A stretch of 29,784 nt of DNA from positions 1 through 29,784 of IMG/VR virus record IMGVR_UViG_3300029319_000326; one strand, 5' to 3'. Shown in pieces: positions 22,897-29,221 of the stretch; within the stretch, counting starts at the first letter, position 1; every line of letters begins with the position of its first letter. The notes beneath the pieces were generated by a model. That model worked only from the letters and a program-made list of their open reading frames with translations, had not been told where the DNA came from and ran no database searches. A program made the translations under genes and the position numbers. Source of the DNA: a virus.

Positions 22897-23185
22897 TGAA
22901 CTTTCTCCATGTTGCGTCTGTGAATGTTAAAGGGTCTACACCCTGCATCGCCCACCAACGCCGCTCGTTCCCATAGGCATGAAGATGTCTGTGGTGATCG
23001 TCACACAGGGGTACTGTGTCAGCGTCACTCGTGCGCCTCATGCCTCTGAGGTTGTCCTTGTCGGTAAACGTTAAGTGGTGCGCTTGCGCAGGGCGTTGAC
23101 AGATTAAGCAGCCATGCTCCCTCACATGAGCAAGGTATCTCTGGCTGCGTACTTTGTCAGACCAATCCTTTTCTTTCGATGTCAT
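22889..23185 (-). CDS. HNH-type endonuclease (DUF968/Ref-like), 98 aa
   Basis: A compact HNH nuclease. Cys26-x-x-Cys29 and a later Cys61 with His64 form the structural zinc-site pattern. Catalytic-type residues are His36/His37 (AHH), and the block VPLCDDHHRHLH (58-69) is the second half of the motif. The RGMRRTSDAD stretch between them is typical of phage DUF968, Ref or NinG-like recombination endonucleases, which cut branched or protein-coated DNA in lambda-like and P1 systems. Its place in an operon with an annealing-type protein and a RecB-like nuclease supports a recombination role over homing. It overlaps the upstream gene by 29 bp. Confidence 0.82.
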   Translation of the reverse strand: MTSKEKDWSDKVRSQRYLAHVREHGCLICQRPAQAHHLTFTDKDNLRGMRRTSDADTVPLCDDHHRHLHAYGNERRWWAMQGVDPLTFTDATWRKFNE

Positions 23186-23417
23186 GCATTAGATCTTGTA
23201 GTTTTTCGTTTATCTCCCTCAAGTCTTCTACGCTTTGGAGAAGCTCGTTTAAACGCCTATCTATATCCACCAGTGACTCTGTGTTAAGGTCATGCACAAC
23301 TTGCGTGTCGATATGTATACCTACACGCTTTGCAAGTCTTCGTGCGTCGAGGCTTATTACCTCTGCCTTTTCCAGTGTGGCTTCAAGATCCATCGCATAT
23401 CCTTTTACCCTACTCAT
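23157..23417 (-). CDS. Small coiled-coil protein (86 aa)
   Basis: An almost entirely helical, charged 86-residue protein (DLEATLEKAEVISLDARRLAKRV, then ESLVDIDRRLNELLQSVEDLREINEKLQDLMHDIERKG). Heptad spacing in the second half suggests a coiled-coil dimer. It shares ATGA with the 80-aa gene upstream. A GTTTAAAC copy at 23247 encodes Arg-Leu-Asn in the coil. It might be a recombination accessory protein, but no family is recognised. Confidence 0.65.
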   Translation of the reverse strand: MSRVKGYAMDLEATLEKAEVISLDARRLAKRVGIHIDTQVVHDLNTESLVDIDRRLNELLQSVEDLREINEKLQDLMHDIERKGLV

Positions 23418-23656
23418 AATCCTAAATCATCCGATTCAAAACCGCTAGAGCGTGGCGCTTGCTTTGGCGCACCCACTTCGCGTAGCTGTAGGCGAAAAGA
23501 TACTTTGGATTGCGGATCTTCCCGCTTATCCATTAGGTTGACGTAGTAGTTCTTGCCGTTCACAAGAATCTTTCCGTTGAAGTCAGCGTGCCAACTCTCG
23601 CTTTTTCTGTCGTTAGTAAACAGATTGCAGTCCAGTTCCCTTATTTCGTAAGCCAT
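23414..23656 (-). CDS. Small beta-rich protein (80 aa) next to the annealing protein
   Basis: The 80-residue protein contains NDRKSESWHADFNGKILVNGKNYYVNLMDKRE, resembling a common small phage/plasmid family (pattern: DFxGKIxxxGKxYxVxxWxxK) with an OB-like or beta-barrel look, then an extended KVSFRLQLREV strand. It is coupled to the annealing-type protein gene by a TAATG overlap at 23656. A ssDNA-associated role would suit its position but is inference. The C-terminus is polar and acidic (SSGFESDDLGL), loosely like the acidic tail of SSB proteins. Confidence 0.62.
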   Translation of the reverse strand: MAYEIRELDCNLFTNDRKSESWHADFNGKILVNGKNYYVNLMDKREDPQSKVSFRLQLREVGAPKQAPRSSGFESDDLGL

Positions 23657-24393
23657 TAAAAGCTCTCCTTATTTTCTAGTTCCTGTTGCGCTCTAAGCAG
23701 CGCGGTTACCTCGCCAACAAATGATTCATACGATGGCGTACTGCCATACATCTTCTTCCATTCTTCGGCGTGACTCTTTACATGAAACGTCATCTGGTGA
23801 TGCGTGTGCATAGCCTTCAAAGCGTTCAGTTGTTTTCTTAGCATGGTAGGCCATTCGGATGGGTCAACCTTAACAGGCTCCTGTTCAGCCACAACTTCAG
23901 GCTTTGGCTTTACCTCTTCTTTCTTTTTTTCAGCGGGCTTCTCCTGTTTCGGTTCCTGCTTCTCTGGTTCCTGCTTGCCAGAGCCGATCTCAGCCTTCTC
24001 TGTCTTGGCGTACTCAACCTCGTCACCTGATGCGTATTCGCCTCCACCCAAACCACACGCAGCCAGCGCCCTACCTATTGCTGACGTAGCGCAGTTCTCT
24101 GTCGCTGATTTTTTATTGATGAAGCCATCAGACCTAAACTCCTCAGCCCAATCGTTAGCAATTAAATGCCAAGTGTTGCCATCCCTAGCGTAGACACGCG
24201 CCTCTATCTGCACGCGATTCTCGTTAGACACATGGATCGTTGTTGTGATCCTTCCCTGATCTCCATAAGCTTTTCGGAATGCAACTACGCGAGTCGTAAC
24301 CTGCGCGTATAGCTTCCCGCCTATATCAACCTTATCTGAGTCTGGCAATGCTTCCATGAAGCTGATTGCTTCAAGCAGTCTGTTATCACTCAA
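23656..24393 (-). CDS. Single-strand-annealing/ssDNA-binding type recombination protein (245 aa)
   Basis: Start chosen at TTG 24393 (read as MSDNRLLEAISF), with AGGAG a few bases upstream and an 8-bp TTGAGTGA overlap with the preceding stop. The longer frame from 24567 would run deep inside the nuclease gene. Residues 94-112 hold NKKSATENCATSAIGRALA, the hallmark of a phage family often annotated as ERF- or RAD52-like annealing proteins. The preceding region (GGKLYAQVTTRVVAFRKAYG, 25-44; RVQIEARVYARDG, 60-72) fits the same family. A Lys/Glu/Pro-rich linker (about 138-178) leads to a helical C-terminal domain. It would anneal recombining strands together with the RecB-like nuclease encoded just upstream. 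The exact superfamily needs profile comparison. Confidence 0.65.
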   Translation of the reverse strand: MSDNRLLEAISFMEALPDSDKVDIGGKLYAQVTTRVVAFRKAYGDQGRITTTIHVSNENRVQIEARVYARDGNTWHLIANDWAEEFRSDGFINKKSATENCATSAIGRALAACGLGGGEYASGDEVEYAKTEKAEIGSGKQEPEKQEPKQEKPAEKKKEEVKPKPEVVAEQEPVKVDPSEWPTMLRKQLNALKAMHTHHQMTFHVKSHAEEWKKMYGSTPSYESFVGEVTALLRAQQELENKESF

Positions 24394-25255
24394 AACTATT
24401 CTCCTGTTTAAACGTTGCGAATTGTGGACAGAAATCTCTGACATCGCAGAACGATATGCACCTTGTGGGCTGACCCCTACGGTGATCAACAATATGTTTG
24501 TCGGCATCTTTCTGCGCAGCGATAAAGGTCTCTGCCTCCTCCATAGAATCAAACACGCGAACTGCACGTTTTCTTCCTTCCTTCATAACTGCGAACTTCT
24601 CGTCGCGCAGCCATCTCTCATCGTCTGTGCAAAGGATTGCATTGCCTTTAGCTGCATCTTCATGCAAACCAATACGCTCCTTCACAAACGATTCAATCTT
24701 TTGGTCTGACCAAATTGGTATGTCCTGTATGTATATGTCAGTAGGCGGGTATCCTTCCCTGCGCTCTGCTTCATGGCGTGACCAATCTTTGATCAGGTTT
24801 ATCACCTGTAAACCGCTGACCTCAATGTCGTTTTGCATTGCAATGTAGCGGTAGATATTTAATTGCTTCTCATCGGAGTCGTTGTTCATAACCCCATAAG
24901 CTTTGCGCGTCTTGTAATCCTGTAGCACGCGAGATCCATCTGGCTGTATGTGCTGCACATCTATTTGTCCAGATAACCTAACACCGTCTACGGCGCAATA
25001 TAAGCGCTCCTCGGTGACGTATTCGGGAGCCTTAGTACCCTCAAGGATAAGGTGAACTGCGCTCCCAAACAGAGTCCACAGCTCCTCAGACACATCTTTT
25101 GATATGTAGTCCGAATAGTTATCATAAAGTGCTGCCATCTGTGGTGGTCGCAGCAGACCTGTGGCAGAGTAACTTGCTTCGCCTCGTGAATAGGTGTCAC
25201 GTTTTACCGCTTCAACTATTGGCGCGGGCAGATTTAACTTGTTAGTGTATTGCAT
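24386..25255 (-). CDS. PD-(D/E)XK exonuclease, RecB/Cas4-like (289 aa)
   Basis: Start chosen at ATG 25255 (MQYTNKLNLPAPIVEAVKRD) with AGGG about eight bases upstream; an upstream in-frame ATG at 25297 would run into the divergent gene. Nuclease motifs are in order: GSAVH (His68), GQID (Asp99), and DYKT (Asp113, Lys115). A C-terminal set of cysteines (CTDDERW, then RCISFCDVRDFC) resembles the 4Fe-4S cluster of Cas4 and AddB nucleases. The usual role is 5'-3' end resection producing ssDNA for the annealing protein encoded next. It starts the - strand recombination operon. Confidence 0.85.
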   Translation of the reverse strand: MQYTNKLNLPAPIVEAVKRDTYSRGEASYSATGLLRPPQMAALYDNYSDYISKDVSEELWTLFGSAVHLILEGTKAPEYVTEERLYCAVDGVRLSGQIDVQHIQPDGSRVLQDYKTRKAYGVMNNDSDEKQLNIYRYIAMQNDIEVSGLQVINLIKDWSRHEAERREGYPPTDIYIQDIPIWSDQKIESFVKERIGLHEDAAKGNAILCTDDERWLRDEKFAVMKEGRKRAVRVFDSMEEAETFIAAQKDADKHIVDHRRGQPTRCISFCDVRDFCPQFATFKQENSFE

Positions 25256-25261
25256 TAATAA
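25233..25261 (+). promoter_or_regulatory. Possible sigma70-like promoter for the RusA operon
   Basis: TTTAAC (25233-25238), a 17-bp spacer and TAATAA (25256-25261) would start transcription near 25268, a few bases before the AGGTAGG ribosome-like site (25275-25281) of the RusA frame. It overlaps the start of the divergent nuclease gene. The match is moderate and the sequence is AT-rich, so chance is possible. Confidence 0.4.
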
Positions 25262-25265
25262 ACCC

Positions 25266-25741
25266 TGTTGCGAAAGGTAGGTGTACGATAGAAACACGAA
25301 TCAAAAGAAAGGTCAAGCATATAATTCACGGTGAGGTTGCATCAAAAGCAAACAGCCGAAGACTTGTTACGTTTGGAGGGAGACCTCGCTTCATAAAATC
25401 TAAGAAAGCGTTGCAGTTTGAAAAGGATCTGCAAATGCAAGTTCCTCGTTTAAACAATATGTTAGAAGGCGATCTTGCTTTTCACGCAGCGATCTACTAC
25501 CCAAGCCGAAGACAAGACTTAGACCCCTCAGTCATACTCGATGGGCTTCAGGGTCTCGTGTACGCAAACGATAGACAAGTGAAGGTTATCTCGTGCGCCA
25601 GATTCTTAGATAAGATCTCGCCAAGGGCAGAGGTAATTGTTTCAGAAATAGACTTTGATGAAGACGGTGGTGATGTGGAAAGTTTGACCCCGCCCATAGT
25701 GATACAAGGCGAGCTATGAGCAGGGTCTTCCTTTCGCAACA
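25266..25741. repeat. 12-bp inverted repeat flanking the RusA gene
   Basis: TGTTGCGAAAGG at 25266-25277 has its exact reverse complement at 25730-25741. The two copies sit just outside the RusA reading frame on each side (start about 25288, stop 25719). A related GGTTGCG lies at 25773-25779 and can pair with GCAACC at 25749-25754. Confidence 0.7.
25288..25719 (+). CDS. rusA: RusA-family Holliday-junction resolvase
   Basis: The conserved N-terminal RusA pattern (GEVASKANSRRLVTFGGRPRFIKSKKALQFE) is in frame upstream of the first ordinary start (TTG 25411), so the gene must begin earlier. The frame is open from about 25245 but has no ATG, GTG or TTG before 25411. ATA at 25288, seven bases after AGGTAGG, is the best-placed candidate, giving 143 residues, a normal RusA length. 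The acidic core DLDPSVILDGLQGLVYANDRQV holds the three Asp positions. It lacks the Lys of E. coli RusA, as in a phage subgroup with the DLDxSxILDxLQG pattern. Resolvases cut branched DNA before packaging. A GTTTAAAC copy at 25448 encodes Arg-Leu-Asn. Confidence 0.78.
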   Translation: METRIKRKVKHIIHGEVASKANSRRLVTFGGRPRFIKSKKALQFEKDLQMQVPRLNNMLEGDLAFHAAIYYPSRRQDLDPSVILDGLQGLVYANDRQVKVISCARFLDKISPRAEVIVSEIDFDEDGGDVESLTPPIVIQGEL

Positions 25742-26010
25742 AAGGAGTGCAACCGAAGGGTTCAGATCTATGGGTTGCGTTAGCAAGTGTATGTGTGTAT
25801 TTTAATAAAAGCAAGGAATCAGCGGAAGGGGGTAAGACCAGAATCCGCGTTATAAATTACTGGTAATGTCCATGCTCGGCTCCGGCCAATCTAATCGGAC
25901 AATCTTTCCATCTTCTCCATGTTTTAAACGTGGGGGGTTTGGGGGGAGCGTCCTTCTCTCACCAGCCAATCTAATAATTATCTATCAGTATAAGCAACTA
26001 AGGAGCTGAT
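25720..26010. promoter_or_regulatory. 291-bp structured non-coding gap (candidate origin or control region)
   Basis: No convincing gene. It holds the right arm of the 12-bp inverted repeat (25730-25741), a GCAACC/GGTTGC hairpin (25749-25778), and a weak promoter-like pair (TTGCGT 25775, TATTTT 25798, 17-bp spacer). It also has an 11-bp direct repeat GCCAATCTAAT (25885-25895 and 25975-25985, 90 bp apart), a degenerate palindrome GTTTTAAAC (25921-25929), and a G6-T3-G6 tract (25932-25946) able to form a G-quadruplex. It ends with the strong AAGGAG ribosome site of the gene at 26011. It is the largest gene-free stretch in the window. Confidence 0.55.
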
Positions 26011-26478
26011 ATGAGTAGACCGATATATGAAACAGAAGAGGATCGGGAACGAGAAAAGAAATTAGCAGAAAGAGTTTCAGAGTTATGGGGCTTGAACACA
26101 AAGCCAAACCCAAAACAGTATCCGATTGACTACACGTTCTTAAACAAAGAGGACGGGAGCATCGAGGGATTTGCAGAGATCAAGGTACGGACGCACAAGT
26201 GCGGGACGTTTCCGACTTACATAATCTCGGCAATGAAAGTAGCTAGCGCTAAGATGCTGAGTGAGGCGACAGGGTTAGATGTGATTCTTATTGTGCAGTG
26301 GTCATGCGGCTCAATAGGTTTCATGGATATGGCAACACCATCAGACAGCATAGGCTGGGGAGGAAGAAACGACAGAAACGATTCACAAGATCAGGAACCA
26401 GTAGTACACTGGAAGTTAGACCATTTTCAATTCGCAACAGGAGGAAATGATGTTCAAAGGGAACACGATCAAACTTAA
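26011..26478 (+). CDS. PD-(D/E)XK-like small phage nuclease or fold relative (155 aa)
   Basis: A strong ribosome site (AAGGAG eight bases before ATG). The sequence YPIDYTFLNKEDGSIEGFAEIKVR (about 37-60) has the D...ExK arrangement of restriction-endonuclease-like folds: Asp40, then Glu56 and Lys58. It is followed by a conserved-looking TYIISAMKVASAKMLSEATG helix and a strand DVILIVQWSCG. The C-terminus is polar. The fold assignment is from motif pattern only; the protein may be a DNA-end or junction nuclease, or an inactive relative, working with the replication genes downstream. It overlaps the next gene by 32 bp. Confidence 0.55.
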   Translation: MSRPIYETEEDREREKKLAERVSELWGLNTKPNPKQYPIDYTFLNKEDGSIEGFAEIKVRTHKCGTFPTYIISAMKVASAKMLSEATGLDVILIVQWSCGSIGFMDMATPSDSIGWGGRNDRNDSQDQEPVVHWKLDHFQFATGGNDVQREHDQT

Positions 26479-26722
26479 CGAAGCTGACTACACACGTTGG
26501 CACACCGCTTTTAAAAACATACCAAGCTTAGATGCTGTGCTTCAGTCGAGGGATGATTGGCTGACGTATGACGCTGACCCAAAGACGCGCAAGCGTTGGT
26601 TTCTAAGCACCTCTGCATACCTTGCCAAGATGGATGCAAAGTACGCTAAGGATCAGGCGAGGGATGACTTAGGCCGAAGGGTCACTGAGTCAGGGAGAAC
26701 TGTTTTTCAAACCGCTCCATGA
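26447..26722 (+). CDS. Conserved small protein upstream of primase (91 aa)
   Basis: GGAGG at 26441-26445 precedes tandem ATGs at 26447 and 26450. The product (MMFKGNTIKLNEADYTRWHTAFKNIPSLDAVLQSRDDWL...) is mostly helical with conserved-looking Trp residues (W18, W38, W51) and an RRWFLSTSAYLAKMDAKY-like segment. Such short proteins occur directly upstream of primase-helicase genes in marine phages and could act as replication accessory or loader proteins; that is inference. The stop overlaps the primase start (ATGA at 26719). Confidence 0.68.
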   Translation: MMFKGNTIKLNEADYTRWHTAFKNIPSLDAVLQSRDDWLTYDADPKTRKRWFLSTSAYLAKMDAKYAKDQARDDLGRRVTESGRTVFQTAP

Positions 26723-28428
26723 GCGGGGCAGATTTCTGGGACAGGCTTTCATCGGAAGGCTTTAACCCTACAGACTTGAACGAGGGGCAGCGCAAAATGC
26801 TTTGCCCCCAATGCTCACACACACGAAAGAAAAATCGCAACGAGCATTGTCTTTCCATGTCCATAGATTATGAGGGTGCGCAATGGCGATGCCATCACTG
26901 CGATTGGGAAGGCAATGTCTGGAGAAACAACATGAACAAGAGTCCGTTTAAACAGAAAGAAAAACCAAAGATACCAGAGCTTGAAGGTGTCAACGACAAG
27001 ATAACTCAGTGGTTTGAGAAGAGGGGAATATCCAAGGACATCATAGACTTAGCTGGGGTTGAGTCTGGAGAAGCATTTATAAATGGGGAGAACAAGAAGG
27101 CTATTGCGTTTGTCCACAGGGATTCGGATGGCAAGACAATCAACGTTAAGTTCAGGACTGTTGACAAGCAGTTCACGCAGATCAAGAACGGCTCTCGATT
27201 ACCATACCTCTGGAATCTAGTTAATCCTGAAAACGAAACACTGATCATTACTGAAGGGGAAGTTGATGCCTTGTCAGTTATGGAGGCTGGTTTCGGTAAC
27301 GTCATATCGCTACCCGATGGAGCAAGCGATCACAAGATTCCTTGGATCGATGAGCTACAGGATTCTCTATCATCGTTTAAACGAATAGTTCTCCTGAACG
27401 ATGGCGATGACGTTGGGATTATCATGCGCAATGAACTGGCGCGTAGGTTGGGTAGGTCTAGGTGTTGGAGGGTGTCGTGGCCCGAAGGGTGTAAAGATCC
27501 TAACGATGTGCTGGTTGGGTATGGGAAGGAGAAGCTAGCAGAATTTGTGAATGGCGCAGAGCCTTGGCCTTTGAAGGCGTTACAGGAGACTCGCAATTAT
27601 GTGGAGGATGCCTACGCATTATTGAAGGGCGATGTGCGGATGGGGATTGATGTTGGAATCCCAGCTCTCAGTCATAACTACAGGGTACGACCCGGAGAAC
27701 TAACGATAGTGTCTGGCGCACCCGGAGTTGGTAAGTCAGAATTTCTCGATCAGGTTTGTTTAAACCTTGCCAAAGATCACAAGTGGAGGTTCGCAGTTTG
27801 TTCTTTCGAGAACCCTGTCGATGACCACATCAACAAGATCGCAGCTAAGTATGTCGGCAAGCCAGCGTGGAAGACATTCTCTGGAGGAGAGATGGATGAT
27901 ACCGAATGGTCAGATGCTATCGGTTTCATTGGCAACCACTACTACTGGATCAGATCAGATGATGAAGCGCCAACGATTGATTGGTGTTTAGACAATGCTA
28001 CCGCTTGCGTACAGCGCTACCCAAACGTAAGAGGGCTAGTGTTAGATCCATACAACGAGTTCGAGCATAAGCGACCTAGCGGCTGGACAGAGACAGAGTA
28101 TGTCTCTCAGATGCTAGCAAAGCTCAAACGGTGGGCAGCTAATAACGAGTGTCATGTGTGGCTGATCGCACATCCAGCCAAGCTCAGACGCAATTCAGAC
28201 GGAACGTTCCCTGTCCCAGAGCCTTATGACATAGCGGGATCGGCTAACTTCTACAACAAAGCCGACAACATCTTGATTGTTGAGAGAGACTTTACCCCTG
28301 ACTCAAATGACATTCGGATTCATGTGAAGAAGATCAGGTTTAAACAGAGCGGGATGGTTGGCGTGGTAGATCTTAAGTACAACTACAAAGATGGAACTTA
28401 CTACAGCGGTCATAACATGACAGGCTAA
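26719..28428 (+). CDS. Primase-helicase, T7 gp4-like
   Basis: A bifunctional replication protein of 569 residues (T7 gp4 is 566). A zinc ribbon (Cys29-x2-Cys32 ... Cys58-x2-Cys61) leads to a TOPRIM primase domain with LIITEGEVDAL (175-185, catalytic Glu179) and LLNDGDD (225-231, Asp228/Asp230). A DnaB-type RecA helicase domain follows, with Walker A GAPGVGKS (333-340) and Walker B GLVLDPYNE (Asp443). It would synthesise RNA primers and unwind the fork for a DNA polymerase encoded outside the window. Four GTTTAAAC copies lie within it (26946, 27375, 27758, 28338), the densest cluster. It ends before a bidirectional terminator. Confidence 0.93.
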   Translation: MSGADFWDRLSSEGFNPTDLNEGQRKMLCPQCSHTRKKNRNEHCLSMSIDYEGAQWRCHHCDWEGNVWRNNMNKSPFKQKEKPKIPELEGVNDKITQWFEKRGISKDIIDLAGVESGEAFINGENKKAIAFVHRDSDGKTINVKFRTVDKQFTQIKNGSRLPYLWNLVNPENETLIITEGEVDALSVMEAGFGNVISLPDGASDHKIPWIDELQDSLSSFKRIVLLNDGDDVGIIMRNELARRLGRSRCWRVSWPEGCKDPNDVLVGYGKEKLAEFVNGAEPWPLKALQETRNYVEDAYALLKGDVRMGIDVGIPALSHNYRVRPGELTIVSGAPGVGKSEFLDQVCLNLAKDHKWRFAVCSFENPVDDHINKIAAKYVGKPAWKTFSGGEMDDTEWSDAIGFIGNHYYWIRSDDEAPTIDWCLDNATACVQRYPNVRGLVLDPYNEFEHKRPSGWTETEYVSQMLAKLKRWAANNECHVWLIAHPAKLRRNSDGTFPVPEPYDIAGSANFYNKADNILIVERDFTPDSNDIRIHVKKIRFKQSGMVGVVDLKYNYKDGTYYSGHNMTG

Positions 28429-28443
28429 ACAGCTTCGTGTAAA

Positions 28444-28475
28444 ACAAAAAAAGGGGGCTATGCCCCCTTAATTTT
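28444..28475. terminator. Bidirectional intrinsic terminator
   Basis: An 8-bp perfect stem AAGGGGGC (28451-28458) / GCCCCCTT (2862-28469 in local terms: 28462-28469) closes a TAT loop. It is followed by AATTTT on the + strand and, read on the - strand, by a run of seven T. It lies between the convergent primase-helicase and 89-aa genes, so it can stop both transcripts. Confidence 0.88.
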
Positions 28476-28743
28476 AATGGCCGTTTGATCCTTTACCATC
28501 TTTGAATCGTTTGATTCGCCAATCGTCTTCCTGTATAAGCTCCTCTAGACGTTGATCAAAAAGCTTACGTTGAAAGTCATCGTCTGGATCTACGCTGGAT
28601 TCTTTCTTTTCGATCCAATCTCTGACGCTGATAAGAGCATCAATTTTTTCTTCGTAGTCTTCAATGAATCCTTTTCTTACCTCGCGGAAATTTAAAAAAC
28701 ATTGAACAGCCATTAGCTTCCAAGCCTTACCTTGATTATCCAT
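28474..28743 (-). CDS. Small charged helical protein (89 aa), moron-like cassette gene
   Basis: An 89-residue protein of unknown function (MDNQGKAWKLMAVQCFLNFREVRKGFIEDYEEKIDALISVRDWIEKKESS...), mostly helical and rich in E, D and K. It has its own sigma70-like promoter (28801-28829), a ribosome site (AGGA six bases before ATG) and a terminator right after its stop. It is therefore an independent transcription unit, unlike the overlapping genes elsewhere. Flanking 14-bp direct repeats suggest acquisition as a cassette. Small independently expressed phage genes often act on the host (anti-restriction, superinfection exclusion, takeover), but nothing here shows which. Confidence 0.72.
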   Translation of the reverse strand: MDNQGKAWKLMAVQCFLNFREVRKGFIEDYEEKIDALISVRDWIEKKESSVDPDDDFQRKLFDQRLEELIQEDDWRIKRFKDGKGSNGH

Positions 28744-28775
28744 AAGATTCCTAATTATTTAATTGTTAAAGATCG

Positions 28776-28795
28776 ACCGAAAGTTTCCCTTCGGT
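28776..28795 (-). other. Hairpin at the predicted mRNA 5' end
   Basis: ACCGAA (28776-28781) and TTCGGT (28790-28795) form a 6-bp stem with an 8-nt loop. The predicted start of transcription (about 28794, seven bases past the -10) puts this stem at the extreme 5' end of the transcript for the 89-aa gene, where such stems often protect mRNA from decay. Confidence 0.5.
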
Positions 28796-28800
28796 TTACC

Positions 28801-28829
28801 ATTGTAACACATCTAATATTGAATGTCAA
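28801..28829 (-). promoter_or_regulatory. Strong sigma70-type promoter
   Basis: On the - strand: TTGACA (28829-28824), exactly 17 bp, then TACAAT (28806-28801). The -35 box is perfect and the -10 box has one mismatch, making it the best consensus promoter noticed in the window. It points at the 89-aa gene 58 bp downstream. Confidence 0.82.
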
Positions 28830-28857
28830 CCATTAATTATTTGCCATACATGACAGG

Positions 28858-29145
28858 CTAATCCCATGACTTTTCATATGTGGGTAAAACTCTAGGGAAG
28901 GGGACGGGTAAACCTTTGTCTCGATAAACTCGATTTAGTCTGCGAGATCCAAGCAGATTATTAATCGTCGTTACAAACCCAGAAGCTATATGCCAATCAT
29001 CTTCTTCTAGCTTATGCCTGTTGTCTTTGTTAAACCATTTGATGTGAGCTTCAATCAGCTCGTCATCTGTTGCGTCAAATATCGCTTGTCGAGCAGCAAG
29101 TAAGTCGCATTCGTAGCACTCTAAATAATATTCCATTAAGTCCAT
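28858..29145 (-). CDS. Hypothetical protein (95 aa)
   Basis: A 95-residue protein with AAGGAA seven bases before ATG 29145. The N-terminal half is acidic and helical (MDLMEYYLECYECDLLAARQAIFDATDDELIEAHIKWFNKDN), and the middle reads WHIASGFVTTINNLLGSRRLNRVYRDKGL, suggesting a small helical DNA- or protein-binding domain. Cys residues 10 and 13 (CYEC) could bind metal, but no second pair exists. No family recognised. It sits downstream of the repeat-rich gap 29146-29335 that probably controls it. Confidence 0.65.
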   Translation of the reverse strand: MDLMEYYLECYECDLLAARQAIFDATDDELIEAHIKWFNKDNRHKLEEDDWHIASGFVTTINNLLGSRRLNRVYRDKGLPVPFPRVLPTYEKSWD

Positions 29146-29176
29146 GATGGTTCCTTTTTTTATCCAGTGCGATGCT

Positions 29177-29221
29177 GGTCATAACTTTTTTTGAGTCAAC
29201 CCTTCATAAAAAAGTATGACC
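29177..29221. repeat. Imperfect inverted repeat (14-15 bp arms)
   Basis: GGTCATAACTTTTTT (29177-29191) and AAAAAAGTATGACC (29208-29221) are reverse complements apart from one extra A in the left arm; the loop is about 16 nt. It has no T run following the stem on either strand, so it is not a standard terminator. Its outer TATGACC/GGTCATA ends recur in the neighbouring direct repeats, suggesting operator half-sites. Confidence 0.65.

Larger units (their letters stand above)
28415..28861. repeat. 14-bp direct repeat bracketing a promoter-gene-terminator cassette
   Basis: ACATGACAGGCTAA occurs at 28415-28428, where it is the last codons and stop of the primase gene, and again at 28848-28861, just at the end of the gene at 28858-29145. 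Between them lie a terminator, one gene and its promoter. This layout is what an inserted moron-like cassette would leave. Confidence 0.7.

Noticed and set aside
23804-24193. + strand open frame opposite the annealing-protein gene
   Set aside because: It is the complement of the Lys/Glu/Pro linker and core of a conserved gene; the Ser/Phe-rich low-complexity product looks artificial.
24394-24567. N-terminal extension of the annealing protein to an upstream ATG at 24567
   Set aside because: It would overlap the nuclease gene by about 180 bp, while TTG 24393 has an AGGAG site and the same TGAGTGA coupling as other junctions.
29177-29221. Inverted repeat as an intrinsic terminator for the GIY-YIG gene
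   Set aside because: The T/A runs are inside the stem and loop side, not after the stem, and the stem is AT-rich.
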